From the NCBI GenBank assembly GCA_031262845.1, contig JAISGZ010000125.1, positions 1 to 10,594 of the forward strand: DNA of 10,594 nucleotides. Direction: 5' to 3'. The position numbers were made by a program, and so were the translations under genes. The notes below the pieces were generated by a model. The model had not been told where the DNA came from. It saw only the letters and a list, made by a program, of their open reading frames with translations, and did no database searches. Shown one piece after another: positions 1-7,216 of this stretch (positions within the stretch are counted from its first letter, which is position 1; the number at the start of each line of letters is the position of its first letter). The stretch is from Propionibacteriaceae bacterium (GTDB lineage Bacteria > Actinomycetota > Actinomycetes > Propionibacteriales > Propionibacteriaceae).

Positions 1-1
1 C

Positions 2-841
2 TCGGATTACCTGTCTGACCAGGGCGTTCAGGTGATCTACAAGGAAGAGAACGCCCAGGCTGATGGGGCCAACGTGGCGATGATAGCGACCACCTTCGCC
101 GAAGATGCCAACCTCGACCTGATCTTGGCCATCACGACGCCAATTGCGCAGGCCATGGTTCAGCAGGAGAACGAGGTGCCGATTATTTATGCGGCTGTGA
201 CCGATCCGTCCGGAGCCGGTCTCTTACCAGCCGACCTCGATCCACCCAACGAAGGCCCTTCTGGGACCAACGTGACGGGCGCTTCCGACCTCAATCCGAA
301 CGCCGAGCCGGTCCACTTGATCCAGGAGATCATGCCGGATGTCAAGACGATTGGCGTGCTCTACTCGTCCTCCGAGCCCAACTCTAAGGTCCAGCTTGAT
401 TCGTACGAAGCCGAGGCCGCCCAGCTGGGGATTGAAATCGTGCCGACAGCGGTGACGAACACCAATGAGATCGTCACGGCGGTCCAGACGATGACGGCGG
501 TGGACGCCATCCTGGTTCCGACCGACAACACCGTGGTGGCCGGGATTGCGCCGGTTATCGACTTCGGTGAGAAGAATCAAATCCCGGTCTACACGGCCGA
601 CGCCGAGACCCTGTCACAGGGCGCGGTCGCCAGCCGGGGGATGTCGTATTACACCCAGGGTCGGGAAGTCGGGGCTATGGCCTACGAAATCCTGGTCGAC
701 AAGATTCCGGCCGGTGAAGTGCCAGCCGTGGTCACCCAGCAAACTCAGCTCTACGTCAACCTGGGCGCGGCCGAGAAGATGGGCGTGACCATTCCGCAGT
801 CTTTGCTTGACGAAGCCGAGGAAGTTGTCACGGAAAGTTAA
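2..841 (+). CDS. ABC importer substrate-binding protein, ABC_sub_bind/TrpX-like (5' end missing)
   Basis: The reading frame is open from the first bases of the window, so the gene begins upstream. About 279 residues are visible against roughly 320-340 usual for the family, which means the signal peptide and any lipobox lie outside. The sequence has the hallmarks of the ABC_sub_bind (DUF534, COG2984) family: a TTPIAQAM segment, PIIYAAVTDP, NVTGASD, and IGVLYSSSEPNS in the hinge region. These proteins are extracytoplasmic lipoproteins that deliver a small ligand to a two-lobed permease. Streptococcal TrpX, a tryptophan-binding protein, is the best-known member, but the ligand cannot be read from this sequence. 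A permease and an ATPase of the matching type follow on the same strand, separated by a 220-bp gap that contains a strong terminator hairpin. Family assignment is firm; substrate is unknown. Confidence 0.9.
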   Translation, partial: SDYLSDQGVQVIYKEENAQADGANVAMIATTFAEDANLDLILAITTPIAQAMVQQENEVPIIYAAVTDPSGAGLLPADLDPPNEGPSGTNVTGASDLNPNAEPVHLIQEIMPDVKTIGVLYSSSEPNSKVQLDSYEAEAAQLGIEIVPTAVTNTNEIVTAVQTMTAVDAILVPTDNTVVAGIAPVIDFGEKNQIPVYTADAETLSQGAVASRGMSYYTQGREVGAMAYEILVDKIPAGEVPAVVTQQTQLYVNLGAAEKMGVTIPQSLLDEAEEVVTES

Positions 842-938
842 GCCCTAGTAGACCTAGTCAACAGGCTAACTTTTAAGCTGGCCGCCCGGTCGGTGAACTC
901 GTTTGAGAGGGTTTGTCGTCAGGGTCGGGAAAGCTGGA

Positions 939-960
939 ACCGTTAGCTAAGCTCAACGGT
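939..960 (+). promoter_or_regulatory. Hairpin with T-box-like TGGAACC core, upstream of terminator
   Basis: The arms ACCGTTAGC and GCT-C-AACGGT pair over nine base pairs with one bulged C and a TAA loop. The heptamer TGGAACC (935-941) overlaps the 5' arm. It matches the TGGNACC core of T-box riboswitches and is followed by G, as in the consensus, but the flanking T-box positions match poorly. A terminator follows seven bases downstream. No convincing Stem I or specifier loop was found between 842 and 930. The hairpin is seen directly; the T-box reading is speculative. Confidence 0.25.
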
Positions 961-966
961 GGACTT

Positions 967-1009
967 GCTGCGCCGGATGCCGCATCGCATCCGGCGCAGC
1001 GTTCTTTTT
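967..1009 (+). terminator. Intrinsic terminator/attenuator inside the ABC transporter operon
   Basis: A perfect 14-bp GC-rich stem (967-980 paired with 987-1000) with a 6-nt loop CGCATC is followed by GTTCTTTTT. This is a textbook rho-independent terminator. It lies after the binding-protein gene and before the permease gene. Partial read-through would give an excess of binding protein over the membrane complex, a common need of such importers. Regulated read-through is also possible. Confidence 0.88.
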
Positions 1010-1045
1010 GGTGCGGATTTTTACTAGTCGGCGGCAAAATTGATG

Positions 1046-1051
1046 AAGGAG
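1046..1051 (+). promoter_or_regulatory. Ribosome binding site that sets the permease start
   Basis: AAGGAG lies 10 nt before the ATG at 1062. An in-frame GTG at 1053 would be only one base from this site, so the ATG is the better start. Confidence 0.7.
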
Positions 1052-1061
1052 TGTGAGGCCC

Positions 1062-2192
1062 ATGGCCTTGTTTAGCGGGTCATTGTCGGCGGTCGAACAG
1101 GGCCTGATTTACGCCCTGCTGGCGTTGGGTGTATTCCTGACTTTCCGGATTCTTAACTTTGCCGATCTGACGGTTGACGCGACTTTCGTGACCGGCGCCG
1201 CCACCGCCGCCGTTTTTATTACCAATGGCCACTCGCCGGCCTTGGCTGTGCTGGCCGGTGGTATCGCTGGTGCTTTGGGTGGCTTGATCACGGCCTTGCT
1301 TCACACGGTCGGCAAGATCGACCCCCTGCTGGCCAGTATTTTGACGATGCTCGGCTTGTACTCCGTCAATCTGCGCATCATGAGCGGCCGCGGCAACATC
1401 TCGCTGATTCGCGCCGACACCATGTTTACGCCGGTCAGGGAACACCTCGGGACCTGGGCCTCAGTCGGTCTGATGGCGCTGGGTGTGGCCGGAGTCATCG
1501 TCATCTTGCTCTGGTTCCTGCGCACAGATTTCGGGCTGGCGATCCGGGCAACTGGTGATAACCCGGGGATGGCTTCGAGCTTTGGCGTGCCAAACAACTT
1601 CACGAAGACCGTCACGCTGATGTTGGCCAACGGCCTGGTCGGGCTGACGGGCGCCATCGTGGCCCAATATCAAGGTTTCGCCGATATCGGCGGTGGTACG
1701 GGTTTGATCCTGGCCGGTTTAGCCTCGGTCATCCTCGGCAACGCGATTCTCGGAACCCGCTTCATGGTCCTGGCCCTGGTCGGTGTGGCGCTGGGATCGG
1801 TGATCTACCGGTTGGCGATTTTCCTGGCTCTCAAGCTGCCTTTCGTCCAGACGACCGACATGAAGATCATCTCGGCCGGCATCGTCGTCGTGGCCTTGGT
1901 GTTGTCGCAATCGACGACCGTGCGTAGCGGTTTGGCCAAGTTGTCACTGTGGCGGAATAAGTCGAATTTGCCCGAGCCGATGACTATGGTGCCCAATCCG
2001 TTCTCGCCTCTGGCTTCGTCGGACGCGGTTCTGACCGAGGCTGAAATCCGGAGTCACAATGAGTTTGAGCCAGGCCAGAGCACGGCTCGCACGACTTCAT
2101 CGACCGCCGTCTTGGACCCGCCGGAAACTGGTCGGCCACAGTCGACCGATACCGATCGACCGTCGGCTGGCACGGCCAAGGAGGAGATCTGA
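1062..2192 (+). CDS. ABC transporter permease, BPD_transp_2 / COG4120 type
   Basis: A 376-residue membrane protein in which residues about 1-285 form a series of hydrophobic segments, roughly eight or nine. Typical family signatures are LNFADLTVDATFVTGAA (31-47) and GLAIRATGDNPGMASSFGV (158-176), seen in permeases partnered with ABC_sub_bind lipoproteins and related to the LivH/RbsC fold. It forms the transmembrane channel of the importer. The start is taken at the ATG with AAGGAG 10 nt upstream rather than at the GTG at 1053. The C-terminus is odd: from about residue 295 to 376 it is a hydrophilic, Ser/Thr/Pro/Glu-rich, apparently disordered tail, whereas family members usually end shortly after the last membrane segment. 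The stop codon overlaps the start of the ATPase gene by one base (TGATG), which implies translational coupling. Confidence 0.9.
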   Translation: MALFSGSLSAVEQGLIYALLALGVFLTFRILNFADLTVDATFVTGAATAAVFITNGHSPALAVLAGGIAGALGGLITALLHTVGKIDPLLASILTMLGLYSVNLRIMSGRGNISLIRADTMFTPVREHLGTWASVGLMALGVAGVIVILLWFLRTDFGLAIRATGDNPGMASSFGVPNNFTKTVTLMLANGLVGLTGAIVAQYQGFADIGGGTGLILAGLASVILGNAILGTRFMVLALVGVALGSVIYRLAIFLALKLPFVQTTDMKIISAGIVVVALVLSQSTTVRSGLAKLSLWRNKSNLPEPMTMVPNPFSPLASSDAVLTEAEIRSHNEFEPGQSTARTTSSTAVLDPPETGRPQSTDTDRPSAGTAKEEI

Positions 2193-2980
2193 TGCTCAGC
2201 CTGACCGATATTCACAAGACTTTCTTCGCCGGCACGGTCAATCAGCGCCTGGCCTTGCAAGGCATCAATCTCGAGTTGGAGGCCGGCGACTTCGTCACCA
2301 TCATCGGTTCTAACGGCGCCGGGAAATCGACTTTGCTCAACGTCATCGCCGGCACGATTCCGGTTGATCAGGGGCAAATCCGAATTCGCGACCGGGTCGT
2401 GACGAAGTTGCCCGAACACCGTCGGGCGACCGGTATCGCTCGGGTCTTCCAAGACCCCCAAGCCGGGACCAGCCCTCACATGACGATCGAAGAAAACTTA
2501 TCCGTGGCCCTCACGCGAGGCCGGCGGCGGTGGCTGCGGCCGGGTATTTCCCGGTCGCGGCGGCAGCGTTTTCGGGAAGAATTGGCGACCTTGGGGCTGG
2601 GGCTGGAGAACCGGATGGGCCATCGGGTTGGCCTGTTGTCGGGCGGCCAGCGGCAAGCCGTGTCGCTCTTGATGGCGTCGTTTACGCGGCCTGACATCCT
2701 GTTGTTGGACGAGCACACGGCCGCCCTCGATCCGGAACGGGCCGAATTGGTGTTGACGCTGACTCAGCGGGTGATCGCCGAATCGGGGTTGACCGCTCTC
2801 ATGGTGACGCACAATATGGAGCACGCTTTGCGGCTCGGTAACCGGTTGCTCATGATGCACGAGGGGCGGATCATCCACCAGCTCGGCCCAGCCGAGAAAC
2901 CCGAAGCCACGGTCGACGATTTGCTCGGCCTGTTCACTTCGGCCAAGGGGATGTTGTCCGACCGGACGTTGCTCAACTGA
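2192..2980 (+). CDS. ABC transporter ATP-binding protein, COG1101 type
   Basis: A 262-residue nucleotide-binding subunit with all core motifs: Walker A GSNGAGKST (39-47), Q-loop Gln at 87, signature LSGGQ (149-153), Walker B ILLLDE (169-174), D-loop AALD (177-180) and switch His in VTHN (207). It powers the permease encoded immediately upstream. The start overlaps the permease stop by one base and is preceded by AAGGAGGAG within the permease gene. The segment at about 108-126 is very Arg-rich and forms an insertion before the signature helix. With the preceding two genes it makes a complete importer of the TrpXYZ-like class. No obvious terminator was seen in the 163 bp before the convergent gene. 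Confidence 0.93.
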   Translation: MLSLTDIHKTFFAGTVNQRLALQGINLELEAGDFVTIIGSNGAGKSTLLNVIAGTIPVDQGQIRIRDRVVTKLPEHRRATGIARVFQDPQAGTSPHMTIEENLSVALTRGRRRWLRPGISRSRRQRFREELATLGLGLENRMGHRVGLLSGGQRQAVSLLMASFTRPDILLLDEHTAALDPERAELVLTLTQRVIAESGLTALMVTHNMEHALRLGNRLLMMHEGRIIHQLGPAEKPEATVDDLLGLFTSAKGMLSDRTLLN

Positions 2981-3143
2981 TCGGAACTGTCGGTCTGGGA
3001 CGAAGCGGCGGCAACCCAAAAGTCGGCGAAACCTTGTCTGCTGTTTCCGGATGGCTCCCGCCAAGTCGGGGGTGACGGTCGTTGTCAGTGCGACAGTGCG
3101 GTGGAAGACCAGCCGTATCGTCAGGTCAGGCTGAGATCTTAGT

Positions 3144-4241
3144 TCAGGCAGCGCTCGGCGATGAGTGGCCGGTCTGAGTTGAAGCGACGGTGACCGGGCC
3201 GAACCAGCGCATGACGTGTTCGGCGATCGCGGCTTCGAAGTTGTCATCGTCGTGCCGGTCGCGCAGCCAACCGATGAAATCCCCGTCGGCGGCGCCGTCG
3301 AGGGCTTGACGGCAGGCGGCGGTGTCCGTGACTGCCCGTTCGAGTAAGTCTTCGGCTTCGGCCGGGGTCCGGTAGAAGAACGGATAATCGGCGGGGACTA
3401 GGGCGTGAGCCCAGTCCCGGTCCGGGAAAATGCCGACCGCCCCGGCGACCAGGGCTTCGACGTATTCCAGTCCGTACGATTCCTCGGCCGCGGTGGCGAG
3501 GAAAGCCGTCGTGTGGGCCAAGGCCTGCCAGTAGTCAGCCCGGGAGGGCACGATTGGACCGACGCTGGCCCACGGCTGGCGGGCCAGACGCATGGCCGGT
3601 TCCGAGGCCAGATGAGCCCCGGACAGGCGGGCTTCGACCCGAATCGGGGTCCGCTGGGCGACGGCCGTGACGATGTCGATGAACTGATTCGGCTGCTTGC
3701 GTTCGGAGACGTAGATCGCTGGATAGAGCACGACCGGGATGTCCGGCTCGTCTCGCGGCTGGACGTGTTCGAGTCGGATACCGAGGTTGACGCCGCTGAT
3801 CCGGGCTCGGTCGGCCAGCGGTTTGACGGTCCAACGGCGGACCATGTCAGCCGTCGCCCGGCTCGTCCGCTCAGAGTTCGTGAAGGTCGGGAAGAGGGCG
3901 CAGGACAGGGCCAGGGCGGCTTTTTCGACCGGATTGTCGTAACGGTTGACATCCCACCAGAGAAAGTTCATCACCCGCGGCCGCTCAGTCAAAGTCCGGC
4001 AGCCCCGCCAGACGGTAACCGAATCGACAACGTCCATGTTGATGATGAGAGTTTGCCCGGCGTCGACCATCTCCAACGGCACGATGTCGAGGTCGGGGAA
4101 GCGCTGGCCACGAGCCCCGATCAGGTGGGCACCGGGAAAGAGCCGCAACAGGCGGCGGACCAGAGTGTCGCCGGCGTCGTGGCCGATGACGTGGCCCGTC
4201 CGATCGACGTTAAGGAATTCGTGCTTGATCGCAACCCGCAT
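3144..4241 (-). CDS. GT-B fold glycosyltransferase (group 1-like), hypothetical acceptor
   Basis: A 365-residue cytoplasmic protein without signal peptide or membrane segment. The C-terminal half contains EESYGLEYVEALVAGAVGIFPD (253-274), matching the sugar-nucleotide-binding motif of GT-B retaining glycosyltransferases, in which conserved Glu and Gly residues contact the donor. VLYPAIYVSERKQ (171-183) resembles the start of a C-terminal Rossmann lobe. The N-terminal half is less typical: it contains LIINMDVVDSV (65-75), MNFLWWDVNRYD (91-102) and FTNSERTSRATADMVRRW (120-137), the last like the acceptor-lobe region where these enzymes recognise a lost partner or site. The start is well supported by a strong AAGGAAGGGGG site 5 nt upstream. 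It is convergent with the ABC operon. Donor and acceptor cannot be predicted; tRNA-modifying relatives are conceivable because of the small size. Confidence 0.72.
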   Translation of the reverse strand: MRVAIKHEFLNVDRTGHVIGHDAGDTLVRRLLRLFPGAHLIGARGQRFPDLDIVPLEMVDAGQTLIINMDVVDSVTVWRGCRTLTERPRVMNFLWWDVNRYDNPVEKAALALSCALFPTFTNSERTSRATADMVRRWTVKPLADRARISGVNLGIRLEHVQPRDEPDIPVVLYPAIYVSERKQPNQFIDIVTAVAQRTPIRVEARLSGAHLASEPAMRLARQPWASVGPIVPSRADYWQALAHTTAFLATAAEESYGLEYVEALVAGAVGIFPDRDWAHALVPADYPFFYRTPAEAEDLLERAVTDTAACRQALDGAADGDFIGWLRDRHDDDNFEAAIAEHVMRWFGPVTVASTQTGHSSPSAA

Positions 4242-4348
4242 CAGGTCCCCCTTCCTTAAGCCGGCTCGACGGTGGCGCTTTCTCTTCAGTCAGCTTAGCC
4301 GGTGCGGGTGCTTAGTCGCGGTGCCAATGGCGTATTAATTCGGGGCGG

Positions 4349-4456
4349 CCACAGGCGTGGACAGCCCGGCAGTGGAGGAGTTGATCGTGTGTTATCGGTG
4401 ACGATGAAAACGCCGCTGAGGTCCTGAATGGGCGCCAAGAAGACGTCATGGGCAAC
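4349..4456 (-). pseudogene. Possible VapC-like PIN-domain C-terminal remnant
   Basis: Reading the - strand gives a short peptide, AHDVFLAPIQDLSGVFIVTD followed by NTRS, then PLPGCPRLW. It resembles the end of VapC/FitB toxins: an Asp followed by (I/L)AA, a helix, a strand leading to V-T-x-N-T-R, then x-P-G-x-x-x-x-x-W. The order and spacing fit, but RDF has become RST, the usual IAA is LAP, and nothing recognisable of the N-terminal half (first catalytic Asp) lies upstream. It sits in the gap between the glycosyltransferase and UbiB-like genes. If real, it is a decayed toxin gene. The match is from memory of the family pattern and may be chance. Confidence 0.3.
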
Positions 4457-4518
4457 GCGACAGGGCCCCCGATGAGGATCAGTTGAGCTGGCCCAGCGAG
4501 TTACAGCGGTCCAGCGAT

Positions 4519-6240
4519 TTACAGCAGTTGTCGGCGCTGCGACCACAACAGTGCGATCAAGCCGAGAGCGCTGATGACCAGGCCGAGAGCGAGCTGGGGA
4601 CTGAGGAGGGCGACCAACAAACCGCCCAGGGTCACGACCGCGCCGAACAGCGCCTGCAAGAGACGCCGTTGGTGGTAGCGCTGGAGCCGCATCAGTTGAT
4701 GGAATTGGGTTTGGGCGAGGCCCAACTCAAGCTCACCCTGGTCGAGTTTGCCGATCAAGCTGAGCGTTTGGCGGGCGGCCGGGGGCAGTGCCTGGATGAA
4801 GCTCACCCCGTCGCGGATCAGCCGGCCGATCATGTTCTGCAGGAAGTCGTTGGCTTCGCCTTGTTTGAGGTACGGGGTCGCCACGGCGACTAAGTCGAAA
4901 TTGGGGTCCAGCCGATCACAGGTCGTTGTCACGGTGATTAGAGCTTTACCCAGAAAAGCCATCTGGCTAGGTAAATTGATCGGTTGGGTGAAGATAAAGT
5001 CACGCAGGTCGTTGAGTGTCTCAGAGTTGACCTGCCACTGAGCGGCCGAGGTGGTGCCACCGGTCAAGGTCGTCAGGAATGGGGTCTGGGGGTTTCTCAG
5101 GTCGGAGTTGGCGGCGAAAATGTCGAACAACGGCAGCAGGTGGCGGGCCAGTTGGCGGGCGTCGGTGTCCGGTCGCAGGAAACCGAGTTGGCGTAAGGCG
5201 ACGACGATGTCGTCGGGCTGGCGGCGCAAGGTGGCTGTGATGAGGTCGGCTAGGTGACGCCGGGTTGGTTCGTCGATGCGACCGACCATGCCGAAGTCGA
5301 TTAGTTGGATGACGCCGTCGGCGCGGACGAAGACGTTACCGGGGTGCGGATCGGCGTGATAGAGCCCGTCTTTGAGGAACATTTGGAGATAGAGTTCAAA
5401 AAAATGCCGGGCAATCGCCGTCCGGTCGAGGCCTTGGGCGTCGAGGGCGGCGAAATCGTTGATCTTGACGCCGTTCATAAATTCCATCGTCAAAACCCGG
5501 CCGTTCGACTGGTCCCAAAAGATTTGGGGAATGTCAACGTTTGGGTTGAGCAGGAAATTGGCCTGGAAGGTTTCCGCCGAATGACCTTCTTGGTGATAGT
5601 CGAGTTCACGCCGGAAAGTCGTTTCAGCTTCTTCGAACAGGGCCTGTCGATCAACCAGCTGGTCAAGGTTGGTGATTCGGCTGAGCAGTCTAAGAACTGT
5701 GTCGAGCGATTGTAAATCGGTCTCGACGAGGTCTTCGACGCCTGGCCGGAGAACCTTGACCGCCACTTGTTGGCCGCTGGTCAAACGAGCCCGGTGGACT
5801 TGACCGAGCGAAGCGGCGGCCAGCGGTTCGTCGTCGAATTCAGCGAAAGCCTGGTCGATCGGCTGGCCTAATTCGGTTTCGATGACGCCAACAATGACCG
5901 AGGTCGGCACCGGCGGAATGGCGTCTTGGAGAGCCGCTAATTCAGTCGTGTATTCCTCAGGTAACAAATCGATCCGGACGCTGAGGAATTGACCGATTTT
6001 AATGATCAACCCGCCGGTTTTAGTGGCGTAATCACGGAACTGGCGGGCCTGACGACGGTATAACGCCGACTGTTTGGCGTCGTGTCGGGCCGGTGACCGC
6101 AACCAGCGAGTTTTGCGCAGCCACCACAATTCGAGGACAAACTTCAACGCCAGCCGGATGGTTCGCCGGTGCCGCCGTTTCAGTCGCCGGGTTGGCAAGG
6201 TCGCGAGCGTTGACGCTGGGACTGGTGAATCTTCAGGCAT
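4519..6240 (-). CDS. UbiB/AarF/ABC1 family atypical kinase, membrane-anchored
   Basis: A 573-residue protein from the ATG at 6240. In order it shows the family-specific KxGQ motif as KIGQFLS (81-87), the Ala-rich nucleotide loop AAASLGQVHRA (141-151) replacing the Gly-rich loop of ordinary kinases, VAVK (159-162) with the ATP-binding Lys, HADPHPGN (295-302) as catalytic loop and DFG (315-317) as metal-binding motif. Two hydrophobic helices at about 527-566 should anchor it in the membrane, as in UbiB/COQ8 proteins. Family members act as ATPases or kinases in isoprenoid-quinone or lipid metabolism; the actinobacterial role is unclear and no quinone gene is visible nearby. An in-frame TTG at 6276 with GGGAG 9 nt upstream would add 12 residues and cannot be excluded, because the ATG has only a weak ribosome site. 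Confidence 0.9.
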   Translation of the reverse strand: MPEDSPVPASTLATLPTRRLKRRHRRTIRLALKFVLELWWLRKTRWLRSPARHDAKQSALYRRQARQFRDYATKTGGLIIKIGQFLSVRIDLLPEEYTTELAALQDAIPPVPTSVIVGVIETELGQPIDQAFAEFDDEPLAAASLGQVHRARLTSGQQVAVKVLRPGVEDLVETDLQSLDTVLRLLSRITNLDQLVDRQALFEEAETTFRRELDYHQEGHSAETFQANFLLNPNVDIPQIFWDQSNGRVLTMEFMNGVKINDFAALDAQGLDRTAIARHFFELYLQMFLKDGLYHADPHPGNVFVRADGVIQLIDFGMVGRIDEPTRRHLADLITATLRRQPDDIVVALRQLGFLRPDTDARQLARHLLPLFDIFAANSDLRNPQTPFLTTLTGGTTSAAQWQVNSETLNDLRDFIFTQPINLPSQMAFLGKALITVTTTCDRLDPNFDLVAVATPYLKQGEANDFLQNMIGRLIRDGVSFIQALPPAARQTLSLIGKLDQGELELGLAQTQFHQLMRLQRYHQRRLLQALFGAVVTLGGLLVALLSPQLALGLVISALGLIALLWSQRRQLL

Positions 6241-6416
6241 GGGTTTTCTGTCCGGGTATAGCGGTGACAACGGCAACGCGGCTGGCTCCCATCGGGTGCT
6301 ACCAATACGTCATCGCTCGGCACAGAAAAATCTTGGCCTGACAAGTCGCTTAGCGCGACCGTTCACCAAAGCGCAAGTTCCTGGGCACGAGTTGTCTCAA
6401 CCACGACGGTCAGAGA

Positions 6417-7172
6417 CTAGCTGGCGTCGCCAGGAGTCGTGTCCGTGGGCGTTGATTCATCAGACGTTGGTTCTTCGTCAGACGCTGACTCGCTGTGGCT
6501 ACCACAGCAGCCAGTTTCATCGGCTGACTGGTCTTTGGCCTCGGCCTGGTCGTCACAACCACCATGGCCGTGCCGATGGCCTTTACCGCAGCCACAACCG
6601 TGGCCGCCGTGACCGCGCCGACGGCCTTTGCCACCACAGCCGCAGCCACCGTGGCCGTGTCCTTTGCCCTCACCGCAGCCGCAGTCACATTGACCGTCGC
6701 CTTTGCCTTCACCACAGCCGCAGTCGCACTTTTCGGACTGGTCACCATCACGACCACAGCGGCAGTCGTCGCACCCACAAGCGCAGTCACACGAGCCACC
6801 GTCGTGGCCGTCTCGACCACAGTGGCAGTCGGCGCAACCACAGCCGCAGCTGTCGTCGCTGATGCCGTTGACGAACAGGTCGTAGAAGGCCTGGGCTTGT
6901 TCGCTGAGCTTGGCCAACTTGGCTTGGACGAAGTCAGACATCTGTTCGAACGGTTCGGCGGTCATGAGTTTCAGCGTGCCGGCGGCGGGATTACCGACAA
7001 TGATGACCTGGTCGCCCGGTTCGAGCCCCAACTGGCGGCGGGCGGCCTCGGGGAGCGTGATCCGGCCTTGTTCGTCAACTTCGGCCGTGCCATAACGCCG
7101 GGGCGTGGAAAATTGCGCCCGGGGGCAGGAGCCGTGATGATGACGGTGGTGACGACGGCGAGAGTGGTACAT
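6417..7172 (-). CDS. AbrB/SpoVT-domain protein with Cys-rich metallothionein-like tail
   Basis: A 251-residue protein with three parts. Residues 1-16 are Arg/His-rich (MYHSRRRHHRHHHGSC). Residues about 24-72 match the AbrB/MazE/SpoVT swapped-hairpin DNA-binding domain: YGTAEVDEQGRITLPEAARR, then LGLEPGDQVIIVGN and GTLKLM. Residues 76-104 form a probable linker helix. From 109 to 223 there are 24 cysteines, mostly in CxC and CGCG clusters, with many Gly, Asp and His, including an imperfect repeat of 13 residues starting CDCGCGEGKG at 149 and 162. The last 28 residues are acidic and Ser/Thr-rich. The tail composition predicts binding of several soft metal ions; the AbrB domain predicts DNA binding as a dimer. 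The start is supported by GGAG 6 nt upstream. The combination suggests a metal-responsive regulator or a nucleoid-tethered metal store. Function is inferred only. Confidence 0.82.
   Translation of the reverse strand: MYHSRRRHHRHHHGSCPRAQFSTPRRYGTAEVDEQGRITLPEAARRQLGLEPGDQVIIVGNPAAGTLKLMTAEPFEQMSDFVQAKLAKLSEQAQAFYDLFVNGISDDSCGCGCADCHCGRDGHDGGSCDCACGCDDCRCGRDGDQSEKCDCGCGEGKGDGQCDCGCGEGKGHGHGGCGCGGKGRRRGHGGHGCGCGKGHRHGHGGCDDQAEAKDQSADETGCCGSHSESASDEEPTSDESTPTDTTPGDAS
6651..6728 (-). repeat. Two tandem 39-bp units in the Cys-rich coding region
   Basis: Residues 149-161 and 162-174 of the AbrB-Cys protein are near-copies beginning CDCGCGEGKG, and the DNA of the two units is similar with several silent differences. 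A looser pair of units, each ending DC-x-CGRDG, lies at residues 111-122 and 132-143. The tail therefore probably grew by in-frame duplication. Confidence 0.7.
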
Positions 7173-7178
7173 GGAATT

Positions 7179-7182
7179 CTCC
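7179..7182 (-). promoter_or_regulatory. Ribosome binding site of the AbrB-Cys gene
   Basis: GGAG on the - strand lies 6 nt before the ATG at 7172 and fixes the start of the His-rich N-terminus, which might otherwise be doubted. Confidence 0.6.
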
Positions 7183-7210
7183 AGAGATAGAAGCAGAACG
7201 ACCGGTCACC

Positions 7211-7216
7211 ATTTTA
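7211..7216 (-). promoter_or_regulatory. Candidate -10 element for the AbrB-Cys gene
   Basis: TAAAAT on the - strand lies about 40 nt before the start codon and is close to a sigma70-type -10. No good -35 is seen at 16-18 bp; TTCGAC is 20 bp upstream. Confidence 0.3.

Noticed and set aside
2981..3143. Bidirectional terminator between the convergent ATPase and glycosyltransferase genes
   Set aside because: Only short, weak stems and no T or A runs were found on either strand.
3405..4259. 284-codon open frame on the + strand, antisense to the glycosyltransferase gene
   Set aside because: Its sequence shows no family signature, it has no good ribosome site, and the - strand frame has clear GT-B motifs and a strong ribosome site. 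It is a GC-driven antisense shadow.
6394..6417. Hairpin directly after the AbrB-Cys stop codon as a terminator
   Set aside because: GTCTC/GAGAC with an inner GACC/GGTT forms a stem with a bulge, but no T run follows on the - strand, so it was not called a terminator.
6074..6862. 262-codon + strand frame ending in a His/Arg/Ser-rich stretch
   Set aside because: It spans the UbiB start, an intergenic gap and the Cys repeat region in antisense. The His/Arg/Ser pattern is a frame artefact of the repeats.
6564..7190. 208-codon Ala/Val/Thr-rich open frame antisense to the AbrB-Cys gene, and a similar one in another - strand frame (6410-6841)
   Set aside because: The low-complexity Ala/Val/Thr composition is what the repetitive Cys/Gly codons give in other frames. 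Neither has a domain, a membrane pattern or a credible start.
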